64,000 nt of DNA. It comes from Takakia lepidozioides (taxonomy: Eukaryota; Streptophyta; Takakiopsida; Takakiales; Takakiaceae). The notes below the pieces were generated by a model that had not been told where the DNA came from, ran no database searches, and worked only from the letters and a program-made list of their open reading frames with translations. The stretch covers positions 80,063,171-80,127,170 of the forward strand of contig CM060732.1 of assembly GCA_030704615.1 (NCBI GenBank). Reading direction: 5' to 3'. Shown here one piece after another: positions 9,427-19,994 of this stretch; position 1 is the stretch's first letter; each line of letters opens with the position of its first letter. A program made the position numbers and the translations under genes.

Positions 9427-10019
9427 GCAAGGAGTACATCCACCAATTTGTCTCTCATATAGACCAGCACAGGTTCTAGAGACAGGATTGTGGATCTTTC
9501 ATAGCACACTCACACTCTAAAAATTCCATAGATTTTTAGCAGAGTCCCAAAAACAAAAACCAGATAGGTAGATAGGTAGATATCCCCTTTCTGCAGCTAT
9601 CCCCTCAAAAACTGAGTCAAACGGAGCTCATTTGACAAAGATATGACCAACCAGGCTCTTTAAACATTTAAATTAGATCAAAAGGCCCCTTTTTTTTTTT
9701 CTTTTTAATTTTTTTTTTTAATACTTGTCTAGGTTCCCTGTTCCCTGGTTATCTACGGGTTCCCGAGGCCGTTCCCCGACTATGCTGACTCCGGGTCTTT
9801 GCTCTCACGGGGCTTCATGTTCGCCATCGCCCAGGGAGAGATAGAGGCAAGGCGGACGCAGACGAGGGCAGCGATGGCCAAGCCTGCGCGAGCAAGCAGG
9901 AACAAGGAGGTGGTGTGGGGTTTTGGCCGATTCGGCCGATCAAAGACCTGATCAAAGGGTTGCGCATGAGCAGCTTTGCATGCTCGTCAATCTTCAAAGC
10001 CATGCAGCAGAGATGCCTG

Positions 10020-10101
10020 CTCCTGGTTCTGCTCCGTCAGCTCCTACCAGCTCCTGGTTCTGCTCAGTCAGCTCCTACCAGCTCCTGGTTCTGCTCAGCC
10101 C
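10020..10101. repeat. 31-bp tandem repeat, about 2.6 copies
   Basis: The unit beginning CTCCTGGTTCTGCTC occurs at 10020-10050, 10051-10081 and partially from 10082. The first two units differ by a single base, so the duplication looks recent. It is in frame inside a plus-strand ORF that starts near 9976. Confidence 0.85.
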
Positions 10102-10782
10102 TTCCCAGCCCTTGCTCTCAAAGGTTGTCCACTCAACCTCTCTCAAGCTGACCCCAAGTCTACCTGCATCACTCCCATGATTTACAGGCGACTTCCCTCC
10201 CCTTCATTTCTTGTCACGGCAAATGACGGCATCAATATGGAATCCTTATGGATAACTGCAAATGACATTGATATCTTCATGGCGAAAAATCCAATTGACA
10301 ACAGCCCAATCCCTACTTTCCGCACTAAGATTGACAATTTCGAGCACGACTCGCACATCTGTCTCTTCACCCTCATGCTGGGATCACATGGGGGGCTTTC
10401 ATTGAAGACTGTCTTCCTCTACCAGGTTGTTCGATGGGAGACAAATGTCGGGGCGACCCTGCCTGTGGGTTCTGGTGGCCTTCGTGGCATGGATGGGGAG
10501 CACCTGCGCTGAGATCGACTCCACCTACCCTGACGAGCCTGTCAATACTGATTTCGACAACTGTTGAGCTACATTGCGGAGACATCTGACCAAGACGACG
10601 TTCCTACTTCGGAGAGCAATGCACTAGCGTTGTCTGCTGGATTTTCAAGCGCAGTTCAAGCGGTCATTTGCCCGGCAATATCTATCACATTCAGGGGGGA
10701 TGGTATGTTCAACACCATCATTTCTTGGAACGACACTGCAGGTGTTTTTGATGACCAAGACGTGCTTCTGAAGACCTTCGGT

Positions 10783-11290
10783 TCACTGACTGCACAGAAG
10801 AAGAACGAATCTCGCATGGACACTGGTTTTTCTTTCGTGGATTGCTCTGTTTTTGGAACTGGCCTGGAGCACTTGTTTTGAAGAACCCATGCACTCCACC
10901 AGCCTGCGTAATGCCTCACGATGTGCGCTCATATCTTTGCTACCAAATCCTTCACCTTCTTCTCCCCTTCTGAAGGCCTCTTGTGCCTCTTGAAACAACG
11001 TCTTGACGTTGCTGGCAGCTTCACTTGTCTTCTCCTGACTGGTTTGCGCAGCGTCTGATATGGTGGAACGGAAATCCTTGCTAGCACCCTTCGGTGGAGT
11101 TTTTGGCCTTACCAACGTTACTCTCAGTACCCTTCTTGGCATCGGATGTGGAGCCAAGGACAGCTTCTTTCAGATTCTTAGCCTGCTGTCGGATAGTCGA
11201 GCCAAGATTCTCTGCCTGGTCGGTACCATCCTCCAGATTTCTCTTGCTGGTGCAGGCAGCAGAATCAGCTCGATTCTTCAGATCAGCTAA
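10783..11290 (-). pseudogene. Frameshifted helical (LEA-like) reading frame
   Basis: A minus-strand frame from about 11290 reads a polar, Ala/Lys/Glu/Ser-rich helix-forming sequence and meets a stop. An adjacent frame (11157-10783) continues in the same style with SNVKTLFQEAQEAFRRGEEG. Such low-complexity amphipathic helices occur in LEA-type stress proteins, but also by chance in repeats. No family assignment is made. The join needs a frame slip, so it is listed as broken. Confidence 0.3.
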
Positions 11291-11745
11291 CGCCTTCCCT
11301 GCCTACGGCGGTGCACGGCTCTCATCCAGCCAAGCAGTCAGCAGCGCAGCCTACACACCCCACTCTTAGATATATCCACAGGTTGACAGAAAATCGCAAC
11401 AACATCTCAAGCCTCCTGTTCTGATCCCTGTGACCAAGCTATATTATCATAGTGCTTAAAAAACAAAAACATAATATCTAGCTTAGCACTGGAAAACTAG
11501 ATAGAGTGATCTCTCTCGAGTGATAAACAAACCAACGAACACACTTGGAAAACCAAACCATCATCACTCTTTGAAATAGTAGTCGAGCCAGGGGCACCCC
11601 AAGCTATGGGGACTCCACCCCACAACAACCTACACTCCCATCATAAGCACACTCATATCTGAAGCGATGAAGGAGCTCGGTCACACAGGCTCAACTCGAG
11701 AGAGATGAGCCGCGCGACTGCCGCTCTCGTGAAGATAAGACGGAC

Positions 11746-11805
11746 CAGGTGTCAAACTAAACTTGACACCTGATTTAACACTTGCCCTAAATCCAAGTGT
11801 TAAAT
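11746..11805. repeat. Two adjacent perfect hairpins
   Basis: CAGGTGTCAA (11746-11755) pairs with TTGACACCTG (11763-11772) across a 7-base loop. It is followed with no gap by ATTTAACACTTG (11773-11784), pairing with CAAGTGTTAAAT (11794-11805) across a 9-base loop. Both stems are perfect (10 and 12 bp). The second is AT-rich and could terminate transcripts or mark the end of a mobile element. Confidence 0.85.
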
Positions 11806-11914
11806 ACAAAAAACTAGTTTTATGCTAGCTGTTTTCATACTGTGCTTATTTAACTTGACAGCTCGGATGGGTTATGGGAATGGACGGTGGCGATCCTGCG
11901 CCGTCAGCGGACTG

Positions 11915-12065
11915 GATGGCAGGGGACTGGCCAGCGGACTGGCGGACTGGCAGACTGCTGGGCAGCGGACTGTCCAGCACCGGACTGGCGGATTGGCAGA
12001 CTGCTGGGCAGCGGGCAGACTGGCGGACTGGCAGACTGGCAGACTGGAGGGCAGCGGACTCATGG
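11915..12065. repeat. GC-rich minisatellite with ~8-10 bp unit
   Basis: The core GGCGGACT / GGCAGACT is repeated irregularly across about 150 bases, mixed with GCTGGGCAGCGGACT blocks. Open frames on both strands through it (Asp/Trp/Arg/Leu repeats) are products of the repeat rather than genes. Confidence 0.85.
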
Positions 12066-12294
12066 GCGGGGGACTGGCCGCGCGGCGGACGGGGGCGCGG
12101 GCGCGGTTGTTGCAGCCGCACCCACAGCTAGGCAACCGCGCGTAGCGCGGGTGGGGCGCTGGGGAGCCGGGCGTCCGTGCGCGGGGCCCACCGGCCACAT
12201 CGCACGTGCCCATTGAAGACCCTATTATCTTAAAATGAGAGGCCCCAAAAATCAGGGGTTTGGGACACTCCAGCAGGGTTGACTTGACCACATG

Positions 12295-13877
12295 GCAGGC
12301 AGATGGGGCTGGGTCTCGGCATTTGCTGGCGACGGGTATCAGCGGGGCTCCACAAAAAGCGAGCAGACACAAAATAGCCCCCATGAGTTCATGGGTTTTC
12401 ATGACGTGGCCCCTTTTTTTTGCCGGAATTATCTACCGGCTCAGGCAATACTTCGCCTGAGCTGGGATTCAAGTAGGAGTTAAAATCTCCGCCTGCATTT
12501 TGGTTAGAAATCAGAAATTATTTTTTGGAGGTAGTAGGAAATCATTCAAGGAACAATTCCACCGTTGGAATTGTGGTTCCAATGCCAATTTGGACCCCTA
12601 TGGCTGAATTACAGGTCAATTGAGGTAAATGGTGCTTTTTGACCCCAATGTTTTCCCATACAAAGCAACCCTATGCAGATTTTGGAATTGTGCTTTGCAA
12701 ATTTGGGGCAAGATGCTTTAGGTGCTTGTGAACTGGAATGTGGTTGGGGTCTAAAATACTTTTTCGGACCAAGAGCCTGGTCAAACAATATTTCCCTCTA
12801 AAATTGGAGTACACTACAGATTTAGGGCTTACCATTTTGTTATAATCTTCCTAATGACACGGTAAAATGAGCTGGAATTTTTACAGCGGGTGCATGAGGT
12901 AGGTAGCCTTCATTTCATACGGTTCATCCCTGTGGATGTTTGTTAGCTGGGAGATATACCCTTATCCGTGAGGGTATGTGCCAGTGTTGGGCGGTTACCC
13001 ACCAGGACCCAGGTTAACCGCCGGTTCAGGTTCAGGTTAACCGGAACCGGGCCCATTCCTACAGAACCTGACCCGGAACTGGAACCTGCCAATGGGGATC
13101 GGCGCAGAACCGAACCGGCGGTTCCTGCTGGGTGTGAGAACCGGGGCGCACGGGGATAAAAACAAGTTCAGGATTTTGAACCCTTAGTGGGCCTTGGCAT
13201 AACATGGCATAACACTAGAGAGCTGGTGGGCCAAAACTTCTTTAATGCTCTCAAGCTCCTGAGATTGAGATCCTGGGTTCAATGCTTGAAGGCCATGAGA
13301 TTCTATGTTCAATGCTTCAGCGCCATGAGATCTTGGGTTCAATCTCCAGCTCCATGATATCCTGGCTAAGTTCATTAATAAAATGTTTGAAGATGCCAAT
13401 ACTTGCCAGGTAGCTGAATAGTACTTTCAACCCATAAAATTTTACCCATTTTCTTCTACCAGTTTATTTAGAGTATTTTTGTTTGTTTTTTTGTGTTAGT
13501 GAAAACTAACAAAATCGTTGGATTTTAGTTCAAATATGTGAATACACTGCTATTTAATCTACGGGACTGATAAAATATTTTAAATCTAATTAAATTAAAC
13601 AATTAAAAAAAAATAGAACCGGAACTTAACCAGAACCGTTGGTTTTTATCAGCAACTAACCGGTAACTGGAACCGCCCCCATGTTTAAAAGTTGGATCCG
13701 GAACCTGACCGGAACCGGCTCAATAAAAACAAACCGGAACCGGATCCGGAACCGTCTCTTGAAATAATTGTGGAACCTGAACCGAAGGTTCCTCCACAAA
13801 TGCAAGAACCGCCCAACACTGGTATGTGCTGTTTTGGAGTGGGCCCACCAAAAACAGCCTCGTCCATTAGGGGTTAA
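12295..13877 (-). mobile_element. TTAA-bounded element, copy 1 (interrupted by a hAT element)
   Basis: The right edge (13860-13877) reads, on the minus strand, TTAACCCCTAATGGACGA. This terminus recurs at 46697-46714 and, slightly changed, at both ends of the element at 50293-51337. The interior at 12530-12960 is homologous in reverse to 44130-44600 and 50390-50870 (shared blocks include the CCTACCTAC / CTGTAAAAAT region and the CTACTTGAATCC region). It is split at 12974-13829 by a hAT-like insertion. The far terminal repeat near 12300 was not found and is probably lost. Confidence 0.65.
12982..13821. mobile_element. Non-autonomous hAT-type transposon, 840 bp, nested
   Basis: The termini are perfect 15-bp inverted repeats, CAGTGTTGGGCGGTT and AACCGCCCAACACTG. 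Flanking them is a perfect 8-bp target duplication, GTATGTGC, at 12974-12981 and 13822-13829. An 8-bp duplication with CA-G-G termini is the hAT signature. The interior is full of AACCGG / GGTTCC motifs in both orientations near the ends and has no transposase frame, so it would need an autonomous partner. It sits inside the TTAA-bounded element, which is therefore older. Confidence 0.9.
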
Positions 13878-15593
13878 AGAAAGTTGGACGATATTGTTTC
13901 TGAAGTGCAAGTAGAGTCACCTTGGAAACATGATTATGACAAGATTTGAGCGTGTAAATTCGAGGAAGAACTAAATCCGATTTGACAGGATGGATTTCTC
14001 GACTCAGTTCCAGGGTTTCTTAGATGATACAGCCCTACACGGGTATCACTGGTTAGTGGGTAGTGAGTTGTATCAAAGGGGACAGGGCAGCTATGGGAAA
14101 CCCAATGCACTTGCCGCATGTAAGTAGTCTGTCAAGTCTTCTCTAATCACCGTCTGTAGGATGAGGATCCCGGGCAGAGATCTGACCCCTCAAAACCCTT
14201 CGGATTCCATCTAACTGAAATTCTCTCACCTACTCACCGTTGGGCTCCATGGATTTAGCCTGTAGCAGAATTGTACCGGCTGTCCTTCCTTGACTCACCT
14301 TGAGCAACCCCTACTAATGGTAGTACAAAGGAAACAAAGTTCTGAAAACGGGAGGGTGGGTTGTGGGTTGATCTTCTGAAGATCTCTCCGATATCGGTAC
14401 TGATATCAACCTCGTGCCTAAAAAACTGTTAGCGTCTTTTATTGTCCTGCACTACATCCTTGTAATCTCCCATGTATTTCTCTGAATTTTGTGAGGTGGT
14501 AGGGGGCCAAACTAGTTTTATCCAGCTCACTAGTTTTATCCAGGTCAATACAGGGATGTTAGCTTTGGACTAGATCAGCTTTCTTGGCAAAAGAGTGGTT
14601 GGGACATCAGGGCACATCTGATGAGGCGCTGGGTTTGAGAAAATGTCCAGACTCCTGGCAGCTCCGGGTGTACAAATGTCACAAGAAACCGATGCAGGTG
14701 CAAATGAGAGTGAATGCACTTGCAGTAAATGCACGCAGCAAACTCATCGGTACAACTACTATTTTTGCAAGCTGGCTAGTGCATTTCACACTTGATAATA
14801 AGGACGACCGCTACCTCACAACGTGTCGTGTGGAGTAGCGAGTTGCACACACAAAACCTGAGGTACAGTTGAGAGAAGCAGAAAAAATTGAAGTGCCCTC
14901 CCACTGTTATGATGTAGTTTTGAGACACTCTGGAATTAATAGACCCAGTACAGATCCAGTGCACTTTTGGAAAAAGAAGCCGGTCAGTTGCCTCCATACT
15001 TTGGTCAGTTTCATACATCTTTCACCAGTAGATCTGGGTCTCAATACATCCTTGATCATTGGAGGCAGAAAGCTTGCTCAAAGCTAAGGTCTTTCAGGCC
15101 TCTTAACACTGCAGTGACGCGTTCGAAGGGAATTTACTAATGGGGAATCGCATTCAGCTTTCGTCCTTCAGCAAGCAGAGGATGAAGGATTCCCTACTCT
15201 AGTGGAATTCAGATGCTGTGACCACCGCCATTCACCAACTACAATTTTCGCTTGGTCAACTAGATCTCAGATTGAATAATCTTAAACGATCGAACTTAGG
15301 ATCCCTCTATCAATATAATATGTACATTTGGACCTCTATCGTGCAGTTCATATCAAGTAGCTACAGAATTGGTTCTTAGATGTGTACATGTATCACAGCA
15401 CTTGGTATGAGCAAATTATTGGAAGAAGGTTCCAACATCGGTGCCAGCAGCTCTTGGGAACTACCTCACCTAATCTCTAGAAGGATAGAGGGCTTATTAA
15501 ATTGTGCGTCGGTCAGCAATAAATCTCTTCAATACGCAATCAAGTGCAAGATTTCCATGGAATGAATCAGGGGTGGATAGGGCAAGCATGACC
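13878..15593. other. Intergenic region downstream of the ABCG gene
   Basis: No gene or recognisable element was found. Short ORFs have no motif and stop codons are frequent. The part next to 15593 is expected to hold the 3' untranslated region of the minus-strand ABCG gene. Confidence 0.5.
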
Positions 15594-17768
15594 TCAGTTG
15601 TTTCTCCTCCCCAATTTGAAACGGAGTACAACGTAGCAGAGGATCCGGTAGAGAAGTGCAAAGCCTGCCATGATGCCTGCGTTAACCCACTTCATGCTTG
15701 CCTCGTGGAATCCTCCTTGAACCAGCACGTCCTTGCCAGTCAATGAGCAAAGGCCGCCACCAAAGAGCACCGGCCCAAAGCACTTTTCGCTGACATGAGT
15801 ATACTCGTTGATCAGCAAAGCCTCCAGTGGATACTTGTAGAGAGAGACGTAATGCATAAAAACCCAATACTTCGGAAGGTCGTCTTTGGATATGAAAAAG
15901 CCAGAGAAGAGGAAAAATGAGCCCATCAATCCCATGATGATAGAGTACCCCAACTGATAATTAGGCACCAGAGCACTGAAAAAGGCAACAAAGGTGTAGG
16001 CAGTAACAAGGAGCAGCCAAATAACCAGACAGAAGAAGAGGAAGGCACTAATCTCAGGCGCTAATCCCACCAACCAATACACAGGTCCCGAAAACAGTAG
16101 AGCAGTCAAAAACAAGAATGGGAGAAACACTATGGTATTTGAAAGTACATAAGATGACATGCGATAAGACCCTCTTGATGTTTCACGGGTCAGGACTTGG
16201 CACTCTTCGAGGAAATTCGGGAGGACTTCAATAGAGGATGAGAGCAGGAGGGTGACACTGAAAGCCAGAAACCCATAGCGTTCCGAATATCCACGCGTTC
16301 CGTAACCCATGTGGAAATAGATGCTGCCTAATCCAATGCCTGCCCCCAGTGCATGCAGTGTTCTTGCTCTGAAGAGCTGTTTCGTCCGCAAGATATTCCT
16401 GCAAAATCGATGAGCTAGGACAAGAATCTCCTGTGAGCTTGAATTGGCGAAGGTGACTTGATCGACTTTCTGTAGCCGTCTTGCAGCGTCGTAGCCCAGT
16501 GGGAGCGGCGATGCACTCTCCACATCAAACATGTATTGCAGTGACTTGACTGGAACACTTGGGTCAGCCTTCCCAGGGAACATCTGGCAACTACAATCCG
16601 CTTCCAGATAATCGATGACATCAATGGCGTATTCCAGCACATTGACCTGTTCCGGGATGAAGTGACCTGAAGCAGATAGTCGATTTGAGAGAGTCTCAAG
16701 AGATCCATAGTGAACAACGGTTCCTTGTGCCAGTAACAGAATGGAGTGGAGGAGTTCCAGTATCCGAAATCCAGGCTGATGAATACTGAGGATGATTGTG
16801 CGCCCATGTGAGACGGCCATATTCCGGAGCATGGCCACCACATGCATTGCTGATGCACTGTCGAGGCCCGAGGTTGGTTCATCCAGGATCAAAACTGCAG
16901 GATCATGTATGACATCGACACCGATGGATACCCGTCGTCGCTCTCCGCCGGACAACCCACGCAGAGTTTGGTTCCCTACCCGGGAGTTGGCCACATGCAG
17001 CAAGCCGAGCTCCTCCATGAGAGCCTGCACTCGAGCTACTTTCTCTGCCATCGGCACAGATGCTGGAAGTCGCAACCGGGCACTGTACATCAACGTTTCC
17101 TCTACTGTAAGCATGGGGAAGAGCACATCGTGCTGCATGACATACCCCGATATTCTCAAAAACTGCTGTGTCTCCATCTGTTGCCGGTTAACTAAAATGC
17201 TGCTGGGCGGGCTGCTAGGCCTGAGGCGACCGGCCAGCACCTCAAGGAGAGTGGACTTACCTGCACCACTGGGTCCAGCAACCGCCAATATCTCCCCGGG
17301 ACGAGCTGTGCAGCTCACATGTTTCAACACATAGTGGGTTGTTGGTTTGCACCTGCCAAACACAGCGTCTACATTGATCCCCAGTACTGGAAAGTTCGAA
17401 GTATCCCTCCGCTTGACGATCTTGTATGACAAGTCCTTGAGCTCAATCTCGTAAGTGTTGATACGCGACGGCGATGGTGGCAACGGGTTTGGCAGCACTG
17501 CCACCGGCGAGTACACAACATGAGGCAGCTTCGTATTGGCAGGTCCCTCCCGGGCCACCTTGATCCCCCCCACTGCGCAGGGACCTGGTTGAAGACAACA
17601 GCACACCTTCACACTGCAGGGCTTCCCCCGAGATGACCCCCTCGTGCTCTCAAGCTTCCCCGAGTCAGAGCCCATACTGAAACTCGCTTGCAGCCCACAG
17701 TTCACAGCAACAAGGAAACCACACAATGCGGTGCTCACTGCAGCATTGGAGGCATGCAGAGAGTCCAC
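15594..17768 (-). CDS. Half-size ABCG (white-brown complex) transporter
   Basis: This is one uninterrupted 724-aa frame. The nucleotide-binding domain comes first: Walker A GPSGAGKST (about residues 165-173), signature LSGGERRRVSIG (about 272-283), Walker B VLILDEPTSGLD (about 292-303) and the H-loop SIHQPG. About six hydrophobic spans follow in the last 260 residues (ABC2 membrane domain), ending with a basic tail. NBD before membrane domain and the ~700-aa length define half-size ABCG proteins, which dimerise in the plasma membrane and export lipids, cuticle or sporopollenin precursors and hormones in plants. The substrate cannot be read from sequence. Intronless structure is common in one plant ABCG clade. 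Residues 1-100 are Ser/Pro/Cys-rich and probably cytosolic. The first ATG at 17768 gives the family length. Confidence 0.93.
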   Translation of the reverse strand: MDSLHASNAAVSTALCGFLVAVNCGLQASFSMGSDSGKLESTRGSSRGKPCSVKVCCCLQPGPCAVGGIKVAREGPANTKLPHVVYSPVAVLPNPLPPSPSRINTYEIELKDLSYKIVKRRDTSNFPVLGINVDAVFGRCKPTTHYVLKHVSCTARPGEILAVAGPSGAGKSTLLEVLAGRLRPSSPPSSILVNRQQMETQQFLRISGYVMQHDVLFPMLTVEETLMYSARLRLPASVPMAEKVARVQALMEELGLLHVANSRVGNQTLRGLSGGERRRVSIGVDVIHDPAVLILDEPTSGLDSASAMHVVAMLRNMAVSHGRTIILSIHQPGFRILELLHSILLLAQGTVVHYGSLETLSNRLSASGHFIPEQVNVLEYAIDVIDYLEADCSCQMFPGKADPSVPVKSLQYMFDVESASPLPLGYDAARRLQKVDQVTFANSSSQEILVLAHRFCRNILRTKQLFRARTLHALGAGIGLGSIYFHMGYGTRGYSERYGFLAFSVTLLLSSSIEVLPNFLEECQVLTRETSRGSYRMSSYVLSNTIVFLPFLFLTALLFSGPVYWLVGLAPEISAFLFFCLVIWLLLVTAYTFVAFFSALVPNYQLGYSIIMGLMGSFFLFSGFFISKDDLPKYWVFMHYVSLYKYPLEALLINEYTHVSEKCFGPVLFGGGLCSLTGKDVLVQGGFHEASMKWVNAGIMAGFALLYRILCYVVLRFKLGRRNN

Positions 17769-19994
17769 AGACGGAGCATGTCTACCTACCGATCCACCGA
17801 CATGGAGTGGAAGAGAAGAGATGAGTGTAACACTCTGCAGCTACAGATCTATCTCCACTCCACAGTCAACAGTACTCCCTCCGTAGTACTACTCCCCCAC
17901 TGTGGTTGCCGCCTGTCCCCAAAAAGCATGGGAACAACGGGAACTCTCTGGCTCTCTCCTTGTGAACAATCCCCCACAAGTTGATGGTCCCTCTCACCAG
18001 ATAATAATTCCCCCCTTAACCTGGGTGTCTCCTCCAAAAGCCCAAAACAAACTTGCAAATCTCGCATTCAATGCGATGCACACTAGTGACAAATGGCTAC
18101 AGTGGCGAGTGCCTGGCGTGTGCCAGTGCAACATGACCTGTTGCAGCGAGAGTGAAGGAGAATTTGGGAACGCGTTTCAAGTTTTCAACATCCCCTGGTG
18201 GGTAGCTCCGACTTTCCTTGCATAGTAGGTAGATGTAGAAAATGGGTGAGCGCCCTCCCTCAGAAGTCTCCAGAGTGCAAAAGACTCTGAGAGCATGTCA
18301 TCAAATAATGCCCTCTGTAAGTAATGCAATAACTTGTGTTTAATATACCTTCATTCGTGATGAATGCAAGCAGGTACACCTTACTCATTTTAGAGCCTAC
18401 AGTTACGATAGAAAATTGTTACTTGGGTTCTGTTCAATGCCCCAATTGTTTCTGCTGGTTTTTGAGTTGAGGTAGAGTAAAGGGGCTTTGTTTGTTCTCC
18501 AAAAAGCTGTATACTCTCATGTTAATGGCAACACAAAAAGCTTGAGGAGGTCTATTTTAGGGGATGTGAAATAATGAAGTGAAATGCATACTGTGGGGAG
18601 GCATTGACTCATGTGGGTATAAACGTATAAACAGTGGGAGATCATAACTCGCAACCGTCGAATATCACGGAATTGTCGGACTGGACAGGTTGGGTTGTTG
18701 GGCACCATTAATCTGCTTATGACTGGGCATATACTTGTTCTGAGGCAGATCCTTGTTTTTAGCTGTCAGCTCAAAAGTTGCCTAATTTAGCAGATAAATG
18801 CAGTCTGAATGCACGGTTATCTCATGAAATGGATTGAGTATGTTGCATGGTCGCTGCATGGATAGAACTTGTCAATAATGCACCGCTTGTTTGCTGCAGT
18901 AACCAGTTGTGGGTTTTGGAAGGAAAAGGGCTGCCTCCCGAATGCAAGGCTTACTGATCGCCTGACAACATTGATGTTTGCACTAGGCTGCAGGTTTGCA
19001 TGGCTGGCACATATTCAAGGATAGAAGAGATGCTGTCAATGCACTGACCTCTGCACTTAATGTCACACACTTACCAACCACACAGCCTTCACTAGACATT
19101 GTAACACTCACTCATTGGATTTTTCGTCAATTGTCTTGGGGTAGGTAGGGCCACTGTCTTGGTTGTCCAGCGCCGTCCCTGTGCAAGATGATCAACTGTG
19201 TCAGGAAATTGTAGAACAGGGAGGCAATCTCCCCTTTCCCTTGGGCGGTGTCTGTTGAGAGAGGTATGCAGCATGGGAAGAGGCTCTTTATTCAGACTAA
19301 CTCCTGATGACGTCTCATGTATATATGCATGGAAGTGTTTATGTTCTCCTCTCACTGTAATTGAGGGGCCCGATTTGTGAGCGGCAGGGGTGTACTTTAT
19401 AGATTTATAAGGTAAAAAAAACACTGTAAAGCACTGTGATGATGAAACCCTGTAAAGCTTTATTTACAAACCGACATGAGGTAACTGTACGAAGGAAAGT
19501 TCCCAAGGGAAGATATAACATAAAGAAATGAAAAAGAATGCGTAGCAAGCCACTCAAACCAAATGATCATCCCATCCAACTGAAAAAGAAAGGCACACAA
19601 ACTTGAGTAATTTCTTGCAGATTCATTATCCAGAATCCAGATCTCTCTATTCCCATGGATGTGGTTCTAATCAACTTCATGCCAGCATAATATCTCTGCT
19701 CAATATATGTATGTAAAACAGATATCAATTTTCGGTTTCAGATCTTGAGAGTTGGTAGAATGTGGTCATACAGCTCGGTAAATGGAATGGCATATGGTGC
19801 ATTACTGGGAAGTAGACGGTCACGAAGAGAGAAGCTGGTAATGGAGTCATGCATGATATCATAAGAAATTCACATGTACTGTCTTCAGAAATCAGTAGAT
19901 CGTCTTCTCATCCGTAAGTGACAGGCTCATCTACACAGTGTTCTATAATTGGGGACTTCTCTAGGGATGGGCAAAAACCCTGCTCCTTGACTGC
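17769..19994. other. Intergenic region between the SET/MYND gene and the ABCG gene
   Basis: This is the 3' flank of the SET/MYND gene on the right and the promoter side of the ABCG gene on the left. No repeat element or gene with motif support was found; ORFs here are short and featureless. Confidence 0.5.

Larger units (their letters stand above)
9427..11745. other. Degraded repetitive sequence without a clear gene
   Basis: This holds a short GATA-type repeat near 9570, a T-rich tract (9690-9720), a 31-bp tandem repeat and several medium ORFs on both strands that disrupt one another. On the minus strand at 11290-10783 two frames joined by a slip give a polar, alanine- and lysine-rich helical sequence (for example SDAAQTSQEKTSEAASNVK), reminiscent of LEA-like proteins. 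On the plus strand 9976-10512 and 10564-10881 are open but show no known motif. It could be the interior of a non-autonomous LTR element. No LTR pair was found. Confidence 0.4.

Noticed and set aside
9976-10881. Plus-strand ORFs of 178 and 105 codons
   Set aside because: No motif, no splice support, one contains a tandem repeat, and minus-strand frames overlap them. Kept only as part of the degraded region.
11822-12216. Overlapping long open frames on both strands with Asp-Trp-Arg and Ser-Ala-Ser-Leu-Pro repeats
   Set aside because: They are translations of the ACTGGC-type minisatellite; its ~8-10 bp units keep several frames open at once.
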